A stretch of DNA of 64,000 bases from Rhypophila decipiens (taxonomy: Eukaryota > Ascomycota > Sordariomycetes > Sordariales > Naviculisporaceae): NCBI GenBank assembly GCA_033297075.1, contig MU858156.1, positions 1-64,000 on the forward strand, given 5' to 3'. A program made the position numbers and the translations under genes. A model generated the notes under the pieces. It saw nothing but the letters and a program-made list of their open reading frames with translations. It ran no database searches and had not been told where the DNA came from. Below, one piece after another: positions 46,502-58,435 of the stretch (the stretch's first letter is position 1; the number at the start of each line of letters is the position of its first letter).

Positions 46502-49251
46502 TTGAGTCCATGAGATGAGGATCCCACTAGGGAGGAGGACGAGGCATTTTGTTAGTATATTGGTACATGGAACGGTGCATTTATCATGCGTCCGCCGACA
46601 GCCCTCTGACCATTTATCATTGCATGATGGCAAATAGGAAGCATGGTATGGTTCCGACCAGATGCAGACAGGACTTGTGGAGGGTGGTTGATGAGTCTTG
46701 TGGCGAGGAACGGTGGTCTCTTTCTTCCAGATTGTCATATCCTCGGATACTTCCCAAGAATGAGATTATTGCTTGGTCTTTTAGATCAAGGACGTAACCG
46801 TGTGTTGGAGGAACCGGAACTCTGCTCGTGAGTTGAAGTGAAGTTGAAGTTCGGTCGTTGTTCCCGGCGGAGGAGGTGACAGGGGAAGCCCTACGGATGC
46901 AGCCCTCGCCCGGGTGAGCTAGTGTAAAATTCCACAGCGGTTCGCTGGCCGGGGTATGTGGTGCCCCACCCGCCGGCATTGGATTTTAGCGGAGTGACAC
47001 CAAGGCCGCACACCAAGATCACAAAAGGCGGCGTGGCAAGATGCAATTATACCCCAAAACAGCAACTGAGCTGCTGACGTTTGACTCGATATGTGCTGAA
47101 CTATTTGTCGGTTTGTTCGAGTTGCGAGATTGTAGTATGTGCCTCAATCCCTCGGAAACCATCCGAGCAGAAAAAACAGTCAGCCCCGCACCTTTGGCGA
47201 TGATGACCGGGGAGCTTCCAGATAAGGTTTTGGGGGAAGGAACCAAAGTGGAACCTGGTCGTGGTTGTCATTGTCAAGCTCATTGGCAAAGCTTCTCCCC
47301 GCCATTGACAAGGCGGGTGCTGGGCTGTTGGCTTGAGTGGACCCACCAATCCCGAGAGAATGGTGCGTGTTTCCCACCTCCCTTTCGAAATCGATCTCAG
47401 AAACATTTTTTCCATCACCCTTCCAGACGATTTTATACTCTGCTAGTGCCCATGAATTCGATCACCCATACCCAGCAGGACCACGAGTGAGAATTGATGC
47501 TTCACTCCATTTGCTCATGCCCCCTTCAGATACTATTGCCCACAGCGGCCTGCAACAACTCCTGGCTCCTGCAAGTTGGTGATGGGCCCCCCTCAGTGGC
47601 CCGTGGTCACCAGCATATGCCGCCACAACGCCATTTGAGGTGCATGCAGGGGGGCCAGCGCACTTGCGAATTGGTGTGGTTATCGAGACGGTTATTGGCT
47701 GTTTGTTCCGCCCAGGCCAATAAGAAAGAGCAGTCGTCCTCGAATGCCCTCCATCTTGCTCTCACTTGGGGTGTTGTTTTGGAGGCAGGCAGAGCAGCAG
47801 TGTTGATGGGTTGCTTCTCTAGGTCAAGGGTTGGAAGACTGTGGACCAGCTAGAGGAGGCACGGCATCTCCACCTCTTCCCCATGATGAACTCCCACGCC
47901 TCCGTGGCCTCCAAACCACTCCAACTTGTCAATGAAACCTCGAGTGGCAGGCCGAGCCGGCCAAGGTGAAGAGTGATTGCTTCCTCGAATTATGTCGTAT
48001 TCCCGTATATTAAACACACAACAGCGGCCAGAAGGTAGATAATGCAACGAATATAGATGCAGGAGGTTTTAATCATGGGCTGCACCTGAAGCTGTGGGCA
48101 TCATTGAGTCGAGTTTTGCAATTGGTCTTTGAATTGCACCATCCCACCTGAAAGAAAGGCGTCGGTCGATCCATACCTTATCAGTGGCGACTAGGTAACG
48201 GGCATCTGTACAAGCTGTACCACTAAGAACCGCCTCAGCATCTCACTGGGTAGACCAACCAAGGTGTTCTGGAAAGACCTGAAGGGAAAGAGGAAATGGA
48301 ATTTACAATTAGAAAAGAAAACACCATTCAACCTGTATCATAATCTCAAAGCGCGATATTCATCAGATACCAATTGCTTCTTGGGTTGTACGCTAGTTCA
48401 GTACCCCGTCACCCCTCATTCTCACTCACCCTCACAACGACGCCAGTCACTTCACTAAAGGATTGGTGGTACTTGGGTGTCCGGCTCCCGGCCGGCTCCC
48501 GCTCGCCCGTCGCTTGTCCTCCGCCCCACGGTTTTCTTTGGCTCCCATTCTGGGAACTCCAAATACATCATCAATGTCTGGGAGCTGAACATCTCGACAA
48601 GACAACAAGTCGTTAAAACTGGCCCCCTTCTGGCTCAGTATTTGATCGACGGCGATCCCAGAGCTCGGTCAATCTTATCTGCCGTCTTTGCTGCAAATTG
48701 CTGCGTTGATGGGTGGATGGTCAATCAACAAGACCCCAACGAGCCACTCGAGCCTGCCAGTCCAACCCTCTTCTTCCATCCCGACCGAATCCTGTGCTCT
48801 CATTGGAACCTGCCATGTGCGATAAGGCTGCCCCCCCTCACCAAGCCGCGCCCCAAGAAACGCCCACCACACACCACCCTGCTCTGTGCTTTCCTTTTTC
48901 TTGTGAACTGCTTTTAACACGACCTCCCCGCCATTGATTGCAATCCGTTCAATTGTTCCTGAGGTCCGTCTTCTTCAACAGAACTATCGGCGTCGATCGA
49001 CTGCTACCCCAACATCGGCGAGACGCGTGTATCTGCTGGCGCCCAGGACGTGCCTGATTGTTTGCCATTTCCTCTTGTATCGATATCTTGTACAAACAAA
49101 AACACCAAACATCCTCGACTTCCCGAGTGTTTCGTCGATGACCACTGATCGGCCTCGCCCTCCTCCCAACGATACTCGTGTTTATATTCTGTACATTCCT
49201 CCCTCTAGAGCTCCGGGGTAGATACCGGTAGCAGCTACCAAAGCTATCATC
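46502..49251. promoter_or_regulatory. Desert edge and promoter region of the PPS1-type gene
   Basis: No supported gene. From about 48.4 kb onward the plus strand becomes C- and CT-rich (many CCCTC, CTTCC, CATCATC words), consistent with a long promoter and leader ending at the ATG at 49252. Several overlapping frames (47041-47490, 48477-48917, 48949-49662) lack any codon or family signal. Confidence 0.4.
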
Positions 49252-51528
49252 ATGACGACGGTTGCTCTTCCACGACCAATCGCCCCCCATCGCTCCACCT
49301 CGAGTCTTGGCACCCTTGCCTCGACCATCACCCTCGACAACATAACCGCACACGCACCGCCGTCGGCTCCTGTGCCTGTTCCCAACAAGCACATACCCGT
49401 CTGCCCCCCGGGGCCGGCCCCTCAGGACGAGCCTAACACGCCGCCTCCCTCCCCGAGCAAGGACAGCGACTCTTTGCAGCAGTCGCTCCTCTTCCCTCCC
49501 GACAATTATCACCGCCTGGAGACGGGCCACTTGTCCTTGTACAAGATTGACGCCGGTGAAGCGGCGGCGGCATTGGAATATATCGCCCGCCAACCGCTGC
49601 CAGAACCGTCCCAGGTGTTTCCGTGGTTTCATGGCTTGCACCCCAGCAATCACCTCCAGCAAGGCTACTTCATCGCTCGGAAACGGGCGTTGCGGAGGAC
49701 TCCTTGCTGTTTACGGGGCATCACCGTTGTCAAGGCTGATGGCGATCTCAACACCTCCCGCCTGAAGGGCGCCATCGCTCCTCAAGAATTTCTTCAGCTG
49801 GGAGGCGCTGCCGCCGAGTTTCTCGACATTGACCCCAGAGAAGGCTTCTCGGTGCGAAACTTTCAGATCCAAGCGGCCAAGAGCGCCATGACCTCCGACA
49901 TCATCGTTTATGGTGATGACGAGGTGGCTGTCCGCAAACTCGGCTGGGACATTGTTGCCGCTCAGCAGAGATGGCGTGACAAGCACGATGCACAGCGCCA
50001 TAAGCTCCCGACCTACAACACGTTCATCTGTGTCAGCCCCTTCAGCCAATTTGAGGAGGACCATCCGGAGCTCGTGGCCGTCGACTCCCTCGGCCGGCCC
50101 ACTGGCAATGTTCTGGACTTTGTCTACCAAGAACGGAAGGAGATGTATGCCATGACTCGTTCGTCCGAGATCTCCCATAACGTATGGCTCGGCCCGACCC
50201 CCGACCCCGGTCTGGGCGAGGACTGCAATTATGACGTTCTCATCGAGTGCAGCGATCTTGGAAGGCTCAACCCTGGCGCCTTGCAAGCCATCGTCGAAAC
50301 TGGGGATGAGGATACTAGCGACTCGTCTAGGCAGTACCACCTTGATTTCCCTTCTTCGGGAAGTATCCTCGCCCCAACTTGGTCTCACGCCGAGGCCGAT
50401 GGCATCTTGGAGTCTTGTAAATGGATTTACCACATCGCACACGGAACTCACCCGGCATTCCCGAGGAAGGACAAAGACGAGGATGACGACGGTGACGTCC
50501 CCATGTTGGACACACCCGGCGGCCATACTCGACATCTTCATCTTCGTCCCCGCAAGGTACTGATCTATTGCGGCGATGGCTACACCGAATCGACCGTCCT
50601 GGCTATAGCCTACTACAGTTATAGCACCGGCCGTCCCATTCCCTCGGCTTGGCTCAACCTGCACACGACGATGAAGCGCAACTTTTTCGCTTACCCCTCG
50701 GATGTTGCTCTCCTAACCGCCCTGGCACCGAGATTGCTATACGAGTCGCCGCTTAGAGCAGAGCAAAGCCTGTCGGAGATCACGGCAGTGGTCAAGGACG
50801 AACCGAGATGGTTTGCTGGATTTGATGGGAGCTTTCCGAGCAGGATTCTCGACTATATGTATCTTGGCAATCTCGGACACGCCAATAACCCGGACCTGCT
50901 GAGGGAGATGGGCATCGGCCAGATATTGAGCGTGGGCGAGATGGCCATGTGGAGGGATGGCGAGCTGGAAGAATGGGGCGTCGAGAATACCTGCATGGTG
51001 CAGGGCGTCCAGGATAACGGGATTGATCCGCTGACGGAAGAGTTTGAACGATGTTTGGAGTTTATCGGTGAGCTTTGACTTTTGTTGTTAATCTTTCCAC
51101 TGGTGTTCACTAACATTTTCTTTGCAGAACGTGGCCGGCAAAAGGGGACAGCGACACTTGTGCACTGCAGGGTGGGTGTCTCCCGCAGCGCAACGATTTG
51201 CATTGCCGAGGTTATGCGCTCCCTCGGGATGTCGTTCCCTCGCGCGTACTGCTTTGTGCGGGCTCGGAGACTTAATGTGATTATCCAACCGCATCTCAGG
51301 TTTGCCTATGAGCTGCTAAAGTGGGAGGAGCTGGTGAGAGCCAGGGCGAACTCGTCGTCAGAGTCATCATCGGGTTCTGAGACGGACCTTGATAATGGAT
51401 CACCTGGGAGCTCGGCCAGCTCCCTTACGCTGGCCATGGATGGGCCCCGCAACCGTGTGAGGAGGGAGTTTGAATGGGGAGAAATCGCCAGGGAGGTGGC
51501 GCTTATGAACAAACCTTATGCCAGGTGA
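49252..51528 (+). CDS. pps1: Dual-specificity protein phosphatase, Pps1 type
   Basis: Phosphatase acting on Tyr and Ser/Thr; yeast Pps1 is linked to cell-cycle and DNA-replication control. Exons are 49252-51067 and 51128-51528 (about 738 aa). The catalytic loop HCRVGVSRSAT (Cys619, Arg625) is created just after the 60-bp intron (donor GTGAGC, acceptor TTGCAG) and is followed by the typical VMRSLGMSFPRAYCFVRARR helix. Upstream, ILDYMYLGNLGHANNPDLL starts the C-terminal phosphatase domain near residue 530. An earlier region contains IYCGDGYTESTVLAIAYYSY, which looks like a second phosphatase loop with Cys440 but Glu446 where Arg is needed. The N-terminal 60 residues are Pro/Ser/Thr-rich, and the C-terminus has a Ser-rich acidic tail. 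It is followed in tandem by vph1. Confidence 0.88.
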
Positions 51529-52765
51529 TGTTGTGGCGCGGTTGAAGGTCGTGGCCGTGCAGCTTTCACTGTGCTATTTGCCAGAACGTTGGGCCTTTCG
51601 ACCTTTTGAGATGACATATGGACTGGACGAGCACATGGCTGATAAAAAAGACTGGTTCTGTTTATGGCTGGTTCACTACCTTTTCCAGCTCTAGGAGCTT
51701 GGTTTCGAGGTTTTCCCCCTCCGCATTTCTATCTTGCATTTCTTTTCTTTTTGGGCGACTGTTTGGGCGGTTTTTTTTTCCGGTTTGGGGCTTGTCCTAA
51801 TTCTGTCATTTCTATCACATTTGCGTATTGTCTGTTTTATGGCCTGGGTTGGTTGTTCTGGCACCTGCCTCTTATACCCGTTTCTTTTCGGAAGGGGATG
51901 CATGAATGGCTGGAAATGGAAGCGGGAAACCAAGGAGCATGGGCCAACCTTGCGTATGCTATTTGATCGATTTCTGTTGGTGTTGAGGTTTGTTACCGAG
52001 AGTTCTTCTGGGATCTGGGCCGAAGGAATCTGGGATATTTTGGATATTTTGGTGCGTTCGGTTCTGATTCACTTCTATGGACCCAATTTTGTTCGCTTCT
52101 ACCTACGTAGTATGATTGATGAGTCTGCTTTTTTCTCTTCTTGGTCTTGGGGTCTTGTTTCCATCTATCAGCAACAAAATTTGTACATGATAGGGCCGGT
52201 ACACATGATATCCCTGGAAATCGATAGGCTTTATTTGCTCCGCTCCGAAGCAACAAACTCGATGGTGGCGGATGAAGATGAGGCGTGGGGCTCGAGTGAG
52301 TACGATTTGGGGATACCATGGGAGGTAACGGGGAATGAGTTGCAAGATGGAAAAGCTAATTTGTTTGCTTCATTTTTTCAATTACTTTGAGGGTTTATTA
52401 ATCCGTGAGGATATGAACAAGACAGTCGCTTCAAGGGGAAACTTGGCAATCTTCAATATTGATTCGACCCTGGGACCGGGATAAAACTTGTGAATGTGTA
52501 CCCCCTAGATCTTTGTTGACTTTGAGCAAGTGAATTATACAAATGCCAAGAGGCAACGCCAAGGAATGACGAAATGCACTGAAAAACGTAACGTGTGGCG
52601 CCTGCTTACCTCAGCCACGGTTTCACCCGAGAATCAGCCGGTTGTTGGAGAACAAGCGCCGCAACACGCAACGCAGGCAAGCTCCATCAGCTCCGACTCC
52701 AACATCATCACCAACCGACGCCAACACCCTGCATCTGCGCGAAAATCCAGCCAGCGTCATCCAAG
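51529..52765. other. pps1 3' flank and vph1 promoter
   Basis: T-rich from 51.65 to 52.4 kb, which produces a 218-codon frame (51734-52390) full of Phe, Leu and Trp that resembles no protein. The final 200 bp, with CAACACG/CATCACC words, look like the vph1 leader. No gene is called. Confidence 0.5.
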
Positions 52766-55505
52766 ATGGCTCAGGCACAGGATACTCCTTTCCGCTCGGC
52801 GGAAATGAGCATGGTGCAGTTGTATATCTCGAATGAAATCGGACGTGAAGTCGTCAATGCGCTGGGCGAGCTGGGTCTCGTCCAGTTCCGCGATCTCAAT
52901 GGAGAGCTCAGCGCCTTTCAGCGAGCCTTTACCCAAGACATCCGCCGCCTCGACAATGTCGAACGCCAGCTCCGATACTTCCACGCCCAGATGGACAAGG
53001 CCGGTATTTCGCTCCGCAAGATCGATCTGGACGTCGATACCCTCGCCCCGCCGACCACGAGCGAGATCGACGACGTGGCCGAGCGGGCCCAGAGCCTCGA
53101 GCAGCGAGTGTCCTCTCTGAACGAAAGCTACGAGACCCTCAAGAAGCGGGAAGTCGAGCTCACCGAGTGGAGATGGGTTCTGCGTGAGGCAGGCGGCTTT
53201 TTTGACCGGGCCCACGGAAACGTCGACGAGATCCGCGCCTCAACCGACAACGACGATGCCCCTCTGCTCCAGGACGTCGAGCACAACAACTCGGCCCCCG
53301 ACGTCGAGCGCTCCTTCTCTGGAATGAATATCGGCTTCGTCGCGGGTGTCATTGCCAGGGATCGTGTCGCCTCCTTTGAGCGTATTCTCTGGCGCACACT
53401 CCGTGGAAATCTGTACATGAACCAGGCAGAGATCCCGGAGCCCTTGATCGACCCGTCTACCAACGAGGAGGTGCACAAGAACGTTTTCGTCATCTTTGCC
53501 CACGGAAAGGAGATTCTCGCCAAGATCCGCAAGATCTCCGAGTCGATGGGCGCCGACGTTTACAATGTTGACGAGAACAGCGATTTGCGCAGGGATCAGG
53601 TTCACGAGGTCAATGCTAGGCTCAACGACGTCCAGAATGTTCTTCAAAATACCCAGACAACGCTCAATGCCGAGCTCGGCCAAATCTCGAGATCGCTGGC
53701 CGCCTGGATGGTTCTTGTGGCAAAGGAGAAGGCTGTCTACAACACGCTCAACCTCTTCTCGTACGATCGTGCCCGCCGCACTCTTATTGCCGAGGGCTGG
53801 TGCCCCAAGAACGATGTGAATCTGATCAAGTCGACCCTGGCCGACGTCACAAACCGGGCTGGCCTGTCGGTACCATCCATCATCACCGTCATCGAGACCA
53901 ACAAGAAACCGCCAACCTACCTCAAAACCAACAAGTTCACCGAGGCGTTCCAGACCATCGTCAATGCCTACGGAACTGCCACGTACCAAGAAGTCAACCC
54001 CGCCATCCCTGTCATCGTTACGTTCCCCTTCTTGTTCGCCGTCATGTTTGGTGATTTTGGCCATGCCATCATCATGTTGTGTGCTGCCCTGGCCATGATC
54101 TACTGGGAGAAGCCGTTGAAGAAGGTCACGTTTGAGCTGTTTGCCATGGTCTACTATGGTCGTTATATCGCCTTGGTCATGGCTACCTTTTCTGTCTTTA
54201 CTGGTCTCATCTACAACGATGTCTTCTCCAAGTCGATGACTTTGTTTCAAAGTCAGTGGGTTTGGGACGTCCCAGAGGGTTATGACGGCCACCAGCCCGT
54301 GATGGCCAAGCTGAGAGATGGGGGTGAATATACCTACCGCTATCCTTTCGGCCTGGATTGGCGCTGGCACGGAACCGAGAACGACCTCCTCTTCTCCAAC
54401 TCGTACAAGATGAAGATGAGCATCATTCTCGGTTGGGCCCACATGACGTACTCGCTCTGCTTCGCCTACATCAACGCCCGCAAGTTCAAGAAGCCCGTGG
54501 ATATCTGGGGCAACTTTGTCCCGGGCATGATCTTCTTCCAGGCTATCTTCGGTTACCTCGTCATGTGCATCATCTACAAGTGGTCCGTCAATTGGTTCCC
54601 TTTGCCAACCAAGGAAAACCCGCACCCGGTCAATCGCAATCCTCCTGGCTTGCTCAACATGTTGATCTACATGTTCCTCTCGCCTGGAAACATTCCCCCA
54701 GGCGAGGATCTATACCCCGGCCAGGCCTTTGTCCAGGTTGCACTCCTTCTGGTGGCGCTCGTGCAGGTACCTATTCTTTTGTTCCTCAAGCCGTTCTGGC
54801 TGCGGTGGGAGAATAACAAGGCGCGGGCTAAGGGCTATCGCGGTATTGGCGAGCGGTCGCGGGTTAGTGCTCTCGACAACGACGATGACGACGAGACAAA
54901 TGGGGGCGCCTTGCACGGCGACGATGGAGAGGGGCTTGCTATGATCAGCCAGGATCTGTCGGGCCAGGCGGGGGAGGAGCACGGGGAGTTTGAGTTTGGT
55001 GAAGTCATGATTCACCAGATTATTCACACCATTGGTAAGTCACCTTGATCTGGGAGACTGGAGAGAAAGAATGACCAGCTGACTAAAAGTGACGTAGAAT
55101 TCTGCCTCAACTGTGTTTCCCATACTGCGTCTTATCTTCGGCTGTGGGCGTTGTCTCTGGCCCATCAGCAGCTTTCTGCTGTGCTGTGGTCCATGACGCT
55201 CGGTCCTGCGCTCAAGTCGACGGGTATTGGTGGTGCGATCTACCTTGTTATCAGCTTTACTGCGTTCTTTGCGCTCAGCTGTATCATTTTGATTATCATG
55301 GAGGGTGTCTCTGCCATGGTGAGTCGTTTCTTGGTCTTGACTTGTTCTTTCCCTGTGCTAATTCTGCCTACAGCTTCACTCACTTCGTCTAGCGTGGGTT
55401 GAGTCCTTCTCCAAGTTTGCCGAGTTTGCGGGTTGGCCGTTTGTTCCGTTTTCCTTCAAGTCTATGCTTGAAGAGTCGGAAGAGTTGAAAGAGTACACGA
55501 GCTAA
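52766..55505 (+). CDS. vph1: Vacuolar H+-ATPase V0 subunit a
   Basis: Large membrane subunit of the V-ATPase; it couples the stator to the c-ring and forms the proton half-channels at the vacuole or Golgi membrane. Exons are 52766-55034, 55098-55318 and 55374-55505 (about 873 aa). The start [21 protein letters not shown] is chosen over an in-frame ATG 57 codons upstream, because homologues begin with the FRSAEMS block. The cytosolic half (to about 420) is coiled-coil rich. The membrane half starts at [17 protein letters not shown] and has about eight spans. Exon 2 supplies [16 protein letters not shown], whose Arg771 corresponds to the essential proton-path arginine (Arg735 of yeast Vph1). 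An Asp/Glu-rich loop (NDDDDET) precedes it. The last exon gives the soluble tail. The introns are 63 and 55 bp. Confidence 0.95.
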
Positions 55506-57239
55506 AGATTTCTTTTCATGTTTGTCTCTCTTTTATTGTTGTTTTCTTTTTTTGGTCGGAATGATGCCGTACGCGTGCGTGCGTGTCTGTTATTGGATTG
55601 CATTGATAGGCATTTTCGTGTTGTGCGGATTGCTTCTTGGACGGGGATGAGGGGATGGGAAGATAGAAGAGTGACTAAGTTGAGTGACTTAGTGTATATG
55701 TATGTACGTGTTACTACCAAACTATTCTACTGTACTATTGTACCATGATGACATTGAACTGAGCCCTAGTGTTGCTGGGTGTAGAGTTGCTTGTCTTGGC
55801 TCGTTGTCTTGCCTCAAGAATACCCACTGACATTTTCTCATGCGTTGCTGTGAAGGTTGGATGTTATGTTGGTATCTAATCCCCTGGTGAGATTCTGTTT
55901 GGCTGTCTGGTCTGGTCAAGCGTCGGGAAGTGCTGCTGCACCGCTCGTCTGGTGAGATATGCTTGCTTGCTTGCTTGTTCTCCGCGCTGGATCTGGGACA
56001 AAGCAAGGATCGGCGCATCTCTTCATGGTTTCTCTCTGCGTCGGGATGCTACGTCACTTCTGTTGCCGTGAAGATGATCTTATCGGCAGTTTGATGATAA
56101 GCTTTCTGTCATATTGTCAATGCTACAACTATGATTCAAGCGAAGGGGAGATGTTATGTTGTGATGCTTGATTCTTGATTCTTGATGCTTGATGCTTGAT
56201 GCTTGATGCTTGATGTTAAAGTCTGGTCAAACCTGATTTCTTGACAAAGATATTTGCTTAGGGTAGGCGTATAACAAGGGACGAACGGATATGGACATGC
56301 GTACTGTACTTGCCCAGCAAACAGAATATCAAAACTCAGTGAACATTCAAGGTGTCTGATCGGGCATTCTTACATGGTGTGATGCACTTCTCACATGCTT
56401 CCTGCTGTAATAAGGATGTGATAATATCTAGATTTGCATGAAACAGAACTTGTGTTGACATCTGGTAGCATATTTGGCCCATTACTTGTCTACTCGATAT
56501 TGCTTTGGTTCAATTGAAGGCTGTATTGTACGCTCTCTCTCTTTCTCATGTGAGATTCGGAGATGGAGGCTGCTCTGCTCTGGTCAGTTTTCTGCTGCGT
56601 CTTGTTTTTGCTTTTGACTTTGTATAAGATGTGTGTGTTACGTATTCATGCATGCATGTAGCCTTCTGCTGATATTCTGAACGAACAAAGCATGAGAAGA
56701 CTCATACGACGGATGGGTGCGTCATTTGCTCCAGTCATTTTTCCGTGATTTCGTCTGATTTGGATGTCTCTTTCAAGCTCTGAGTCGACGACTGGCTGGA
56801 TAGGTGCTTAACGGAGTTGAGGAACTGAAAAAGTAACCTGTGTCATTATTTGGGTGAATTAGTACCTTTAGATACTTAATTTGTATCAAACGATGTTAAG
56901 CCGTAACTCATAGTCCCTGTCCATGGATAGACATAGCTTTTTGTACAAATATGTGGTAAAGGCCATCCCATCCGACTCTCATCTCTCATCATTCCATCTT
57001 CATTCTCAATCATCATCTTTTGTTTTGTTTCTCTTGTCTTCTCGATTCGGCAAGTCCAACGGATTGAAGCTCTCTTCTTCCTCAACCGCAAATAGTCCGG
57101 ACAATTACACCACTTGCCCTTTTCTTCCATTCTTTCAGTCAGCCAACGTGTTTCTCTCTTTTTTTCATTTTTTTTTCCATCAACACCTACCATTATTATA
57201 TATACCATCTTTATCAAAATTCAATCCGTCCTGCTGGAC
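55506..57239. other. vph1 3' flank and gene-free stretch
   Basis: T- and TG-rich sequence with a small heptanucleotide array (56162-56216). From about 57.0 kb the plus strand turns C/T-rich (TCTCTCTTTTTTTC...), then ATATATACCATC, a promoter-like layout pointing into 57.24-57.78 kb. No gene is recognised before that. Confidence 0.45.
56162..56216. repeat. Heptanucleotide tandem repeat
   Basis: About seven and a half copies of TTGATGC, two of them TTGATTC. A simple slipped-strand repeat in the vph1 3' intergenic region, with no sign of function. Confidence 0.85.
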
Positions 57240-57378
57240 ATGCCTGATGCCAGGGCTCATCGAGCAAAAGGACATCAACATGCCTCCTCCTTCGTGCCCT
57301 CCTATCCGTTCAGATCAGCGCTTGAGCTGCTGAACATGGTCAATATGAGCGACACTCGAACTTTTGGCCAGAGTCAAC

Positions 57379-57777
57379 ATGGCCCTTGGCGAAAATTACG
57401 AGATGTGGACCTCAACGACCAACGTACACAGGCTTTGGTCAAAGTACACGACCGCCGAGCACGATCCTGTGATCAAGTGGGTGGGAAACGACACCATGGA
57501 GGTGCTGGGTGCAGGCGAAGTGTCACGGTCCGACATTTCCAGATGGGTGACGAGAGATATCGAGCCCATGGAGAAGATTATGGATTCGGAGGATACTACG
57601 AGATGTGGACATCCACCACGAAAGGGACGTCTTGACCTCCACCCGAAATGCCAACCTCGGAGAAATTCCCAGTACAACCCGAGTTTGAGCGGGAGCTCAT
57701 CCGAATCCTCCGTCGTTATGGTGGACTCCCCGATGAGAAATATAGTAGCAGCTTGTGATTATCATATCAAAGGGTAG
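57379..57777 (+). CDS. Possible short gene, 132 aa, unrecognised
   Basis: Reads MALGENYEMWTSTTNVHRLW... and ends ...IVAACDYHIKG. A C/T-rich tract with ATATATACCATC lies upstream and gives a plausible promoter, but the first ATG after it (57240) is in another frame, so an intron or a different start would be needed. The DNA coding GENYEMWTSTT is echoed 200 bp later (ACTACGAGATGTGGACATCC), a local duplication that is read in a different frame. Codon bias is weak. It may be a real fungus-specific gene, a relic, or chance; I give it only because the upstream signals are good. Confidence 0.25.
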   Translation: MALGENYEMWTSTTNVHRLWSKYTTAEHDPVIKWVGNDTMEVLGAGEVSRSDISRWVTRDIEPMEKIMDSEDTTRCGHPPRKGRLDLHPKCQPRRNSQYNPSLSGSSSESSVVMVDSPMRNIVAACDYHIKG

Positions 57778-57860
57778 TAGTCATTGTATAAAAAGGGGGA
57801 AAATAAAAGCTGCTGAATGTATTTGAGTTGTCTCTCCGCCCTTAAATAGTAGGCGCCTAA

Positions 57861-58197
57861 TATACAGGCACCAGTCTTTTCTATACAGGTACTACTGTTG
57901 TTGGAATAAATGCCTTAACTAGACTAGAATAGAGGCACTGACTGGCTAGAATGAATGCCTGGACTGGCTGGAATAGAGGCCTTGACTGGCTGGAATAAAT
58001 ACCCTTACTAGCTCGAATAAATACTTCGACTGGCTTAAATAAATACTCTTACTAGCTCGAATAAATACTTCGACTGGCCCGAATAAATACCTTGACTAGA
58101 CTGGAATAAATGCCCTGACTAAATAGGAATAAATGCCCTGACTTGCTGGAATAAATACCTCTGGTCTGGAAAGTTAAATAGGACTGGTGCCTGTATA
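57861..58197 (+). mobile_element. Non-autonomous TIR element with internal 22-bp minisatellite
   Basis: Begins TATACAGGCACCAGTC (57861-57876) and ends with its perfect inverse GACTGGTGCCTGTATA (58182-58197). Between them lie roughly a dozen imperfect 22-bp units of the form GACTGGCTGGAATAAATGCCTT. The outermost TA could be a target duplication of the Tc1/mariner type. A second partial inverse word (GTAGTAGTGCCTG, to about 58211) just beyond the right end also appears in the diverged copy at 12.98 kb, so the full element may extend about 15 bp further. There is no coding capacity. It lies about 240 bp beyond the 3' end of the HET gene. Confidence 0.7.
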
Positions 58198-58435
58198 TGA
58201 GAGTAGTAGTGCCTGAATATTAAGTGCTAAATGGTAATCGAACTGGTAAAAAGCCCTTGTTTCCCAAAGAAATTATGTCGTCCTTTCTCGGTATTCATGT
58301 TAGCCGTGAGTTCGTGTTATAAAAGGCGATGGGCACTTACATACAGTAGCTTATCCTGGACTGTTACTCCAACCTCAAGGTGACGATATTGACCCCCCTC
58401 GCATTCAATGCCTCGACACTCATCCGCGGATCAAA

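Noticed and set aside
49711..50664. 317-codon minus-strand frame inside pps1
   Set aside because: Antisense shadow of a conserved, codon-biased phosphatase gene.
51734..52390. 218-codon plus-strand frame rich in Phe, Leu and Trp
   Set aside because: Lies in T-rich 3'-flank DNA of pps1; composition explains it and no motif is seen.
53240..54625. 461-codon minus-strand frame inside vph1
   Set aside because: Antisense shadow of vph1: high G/C at third positions of the real gene keeps the opposite frame open. Its translation has no family likeness.
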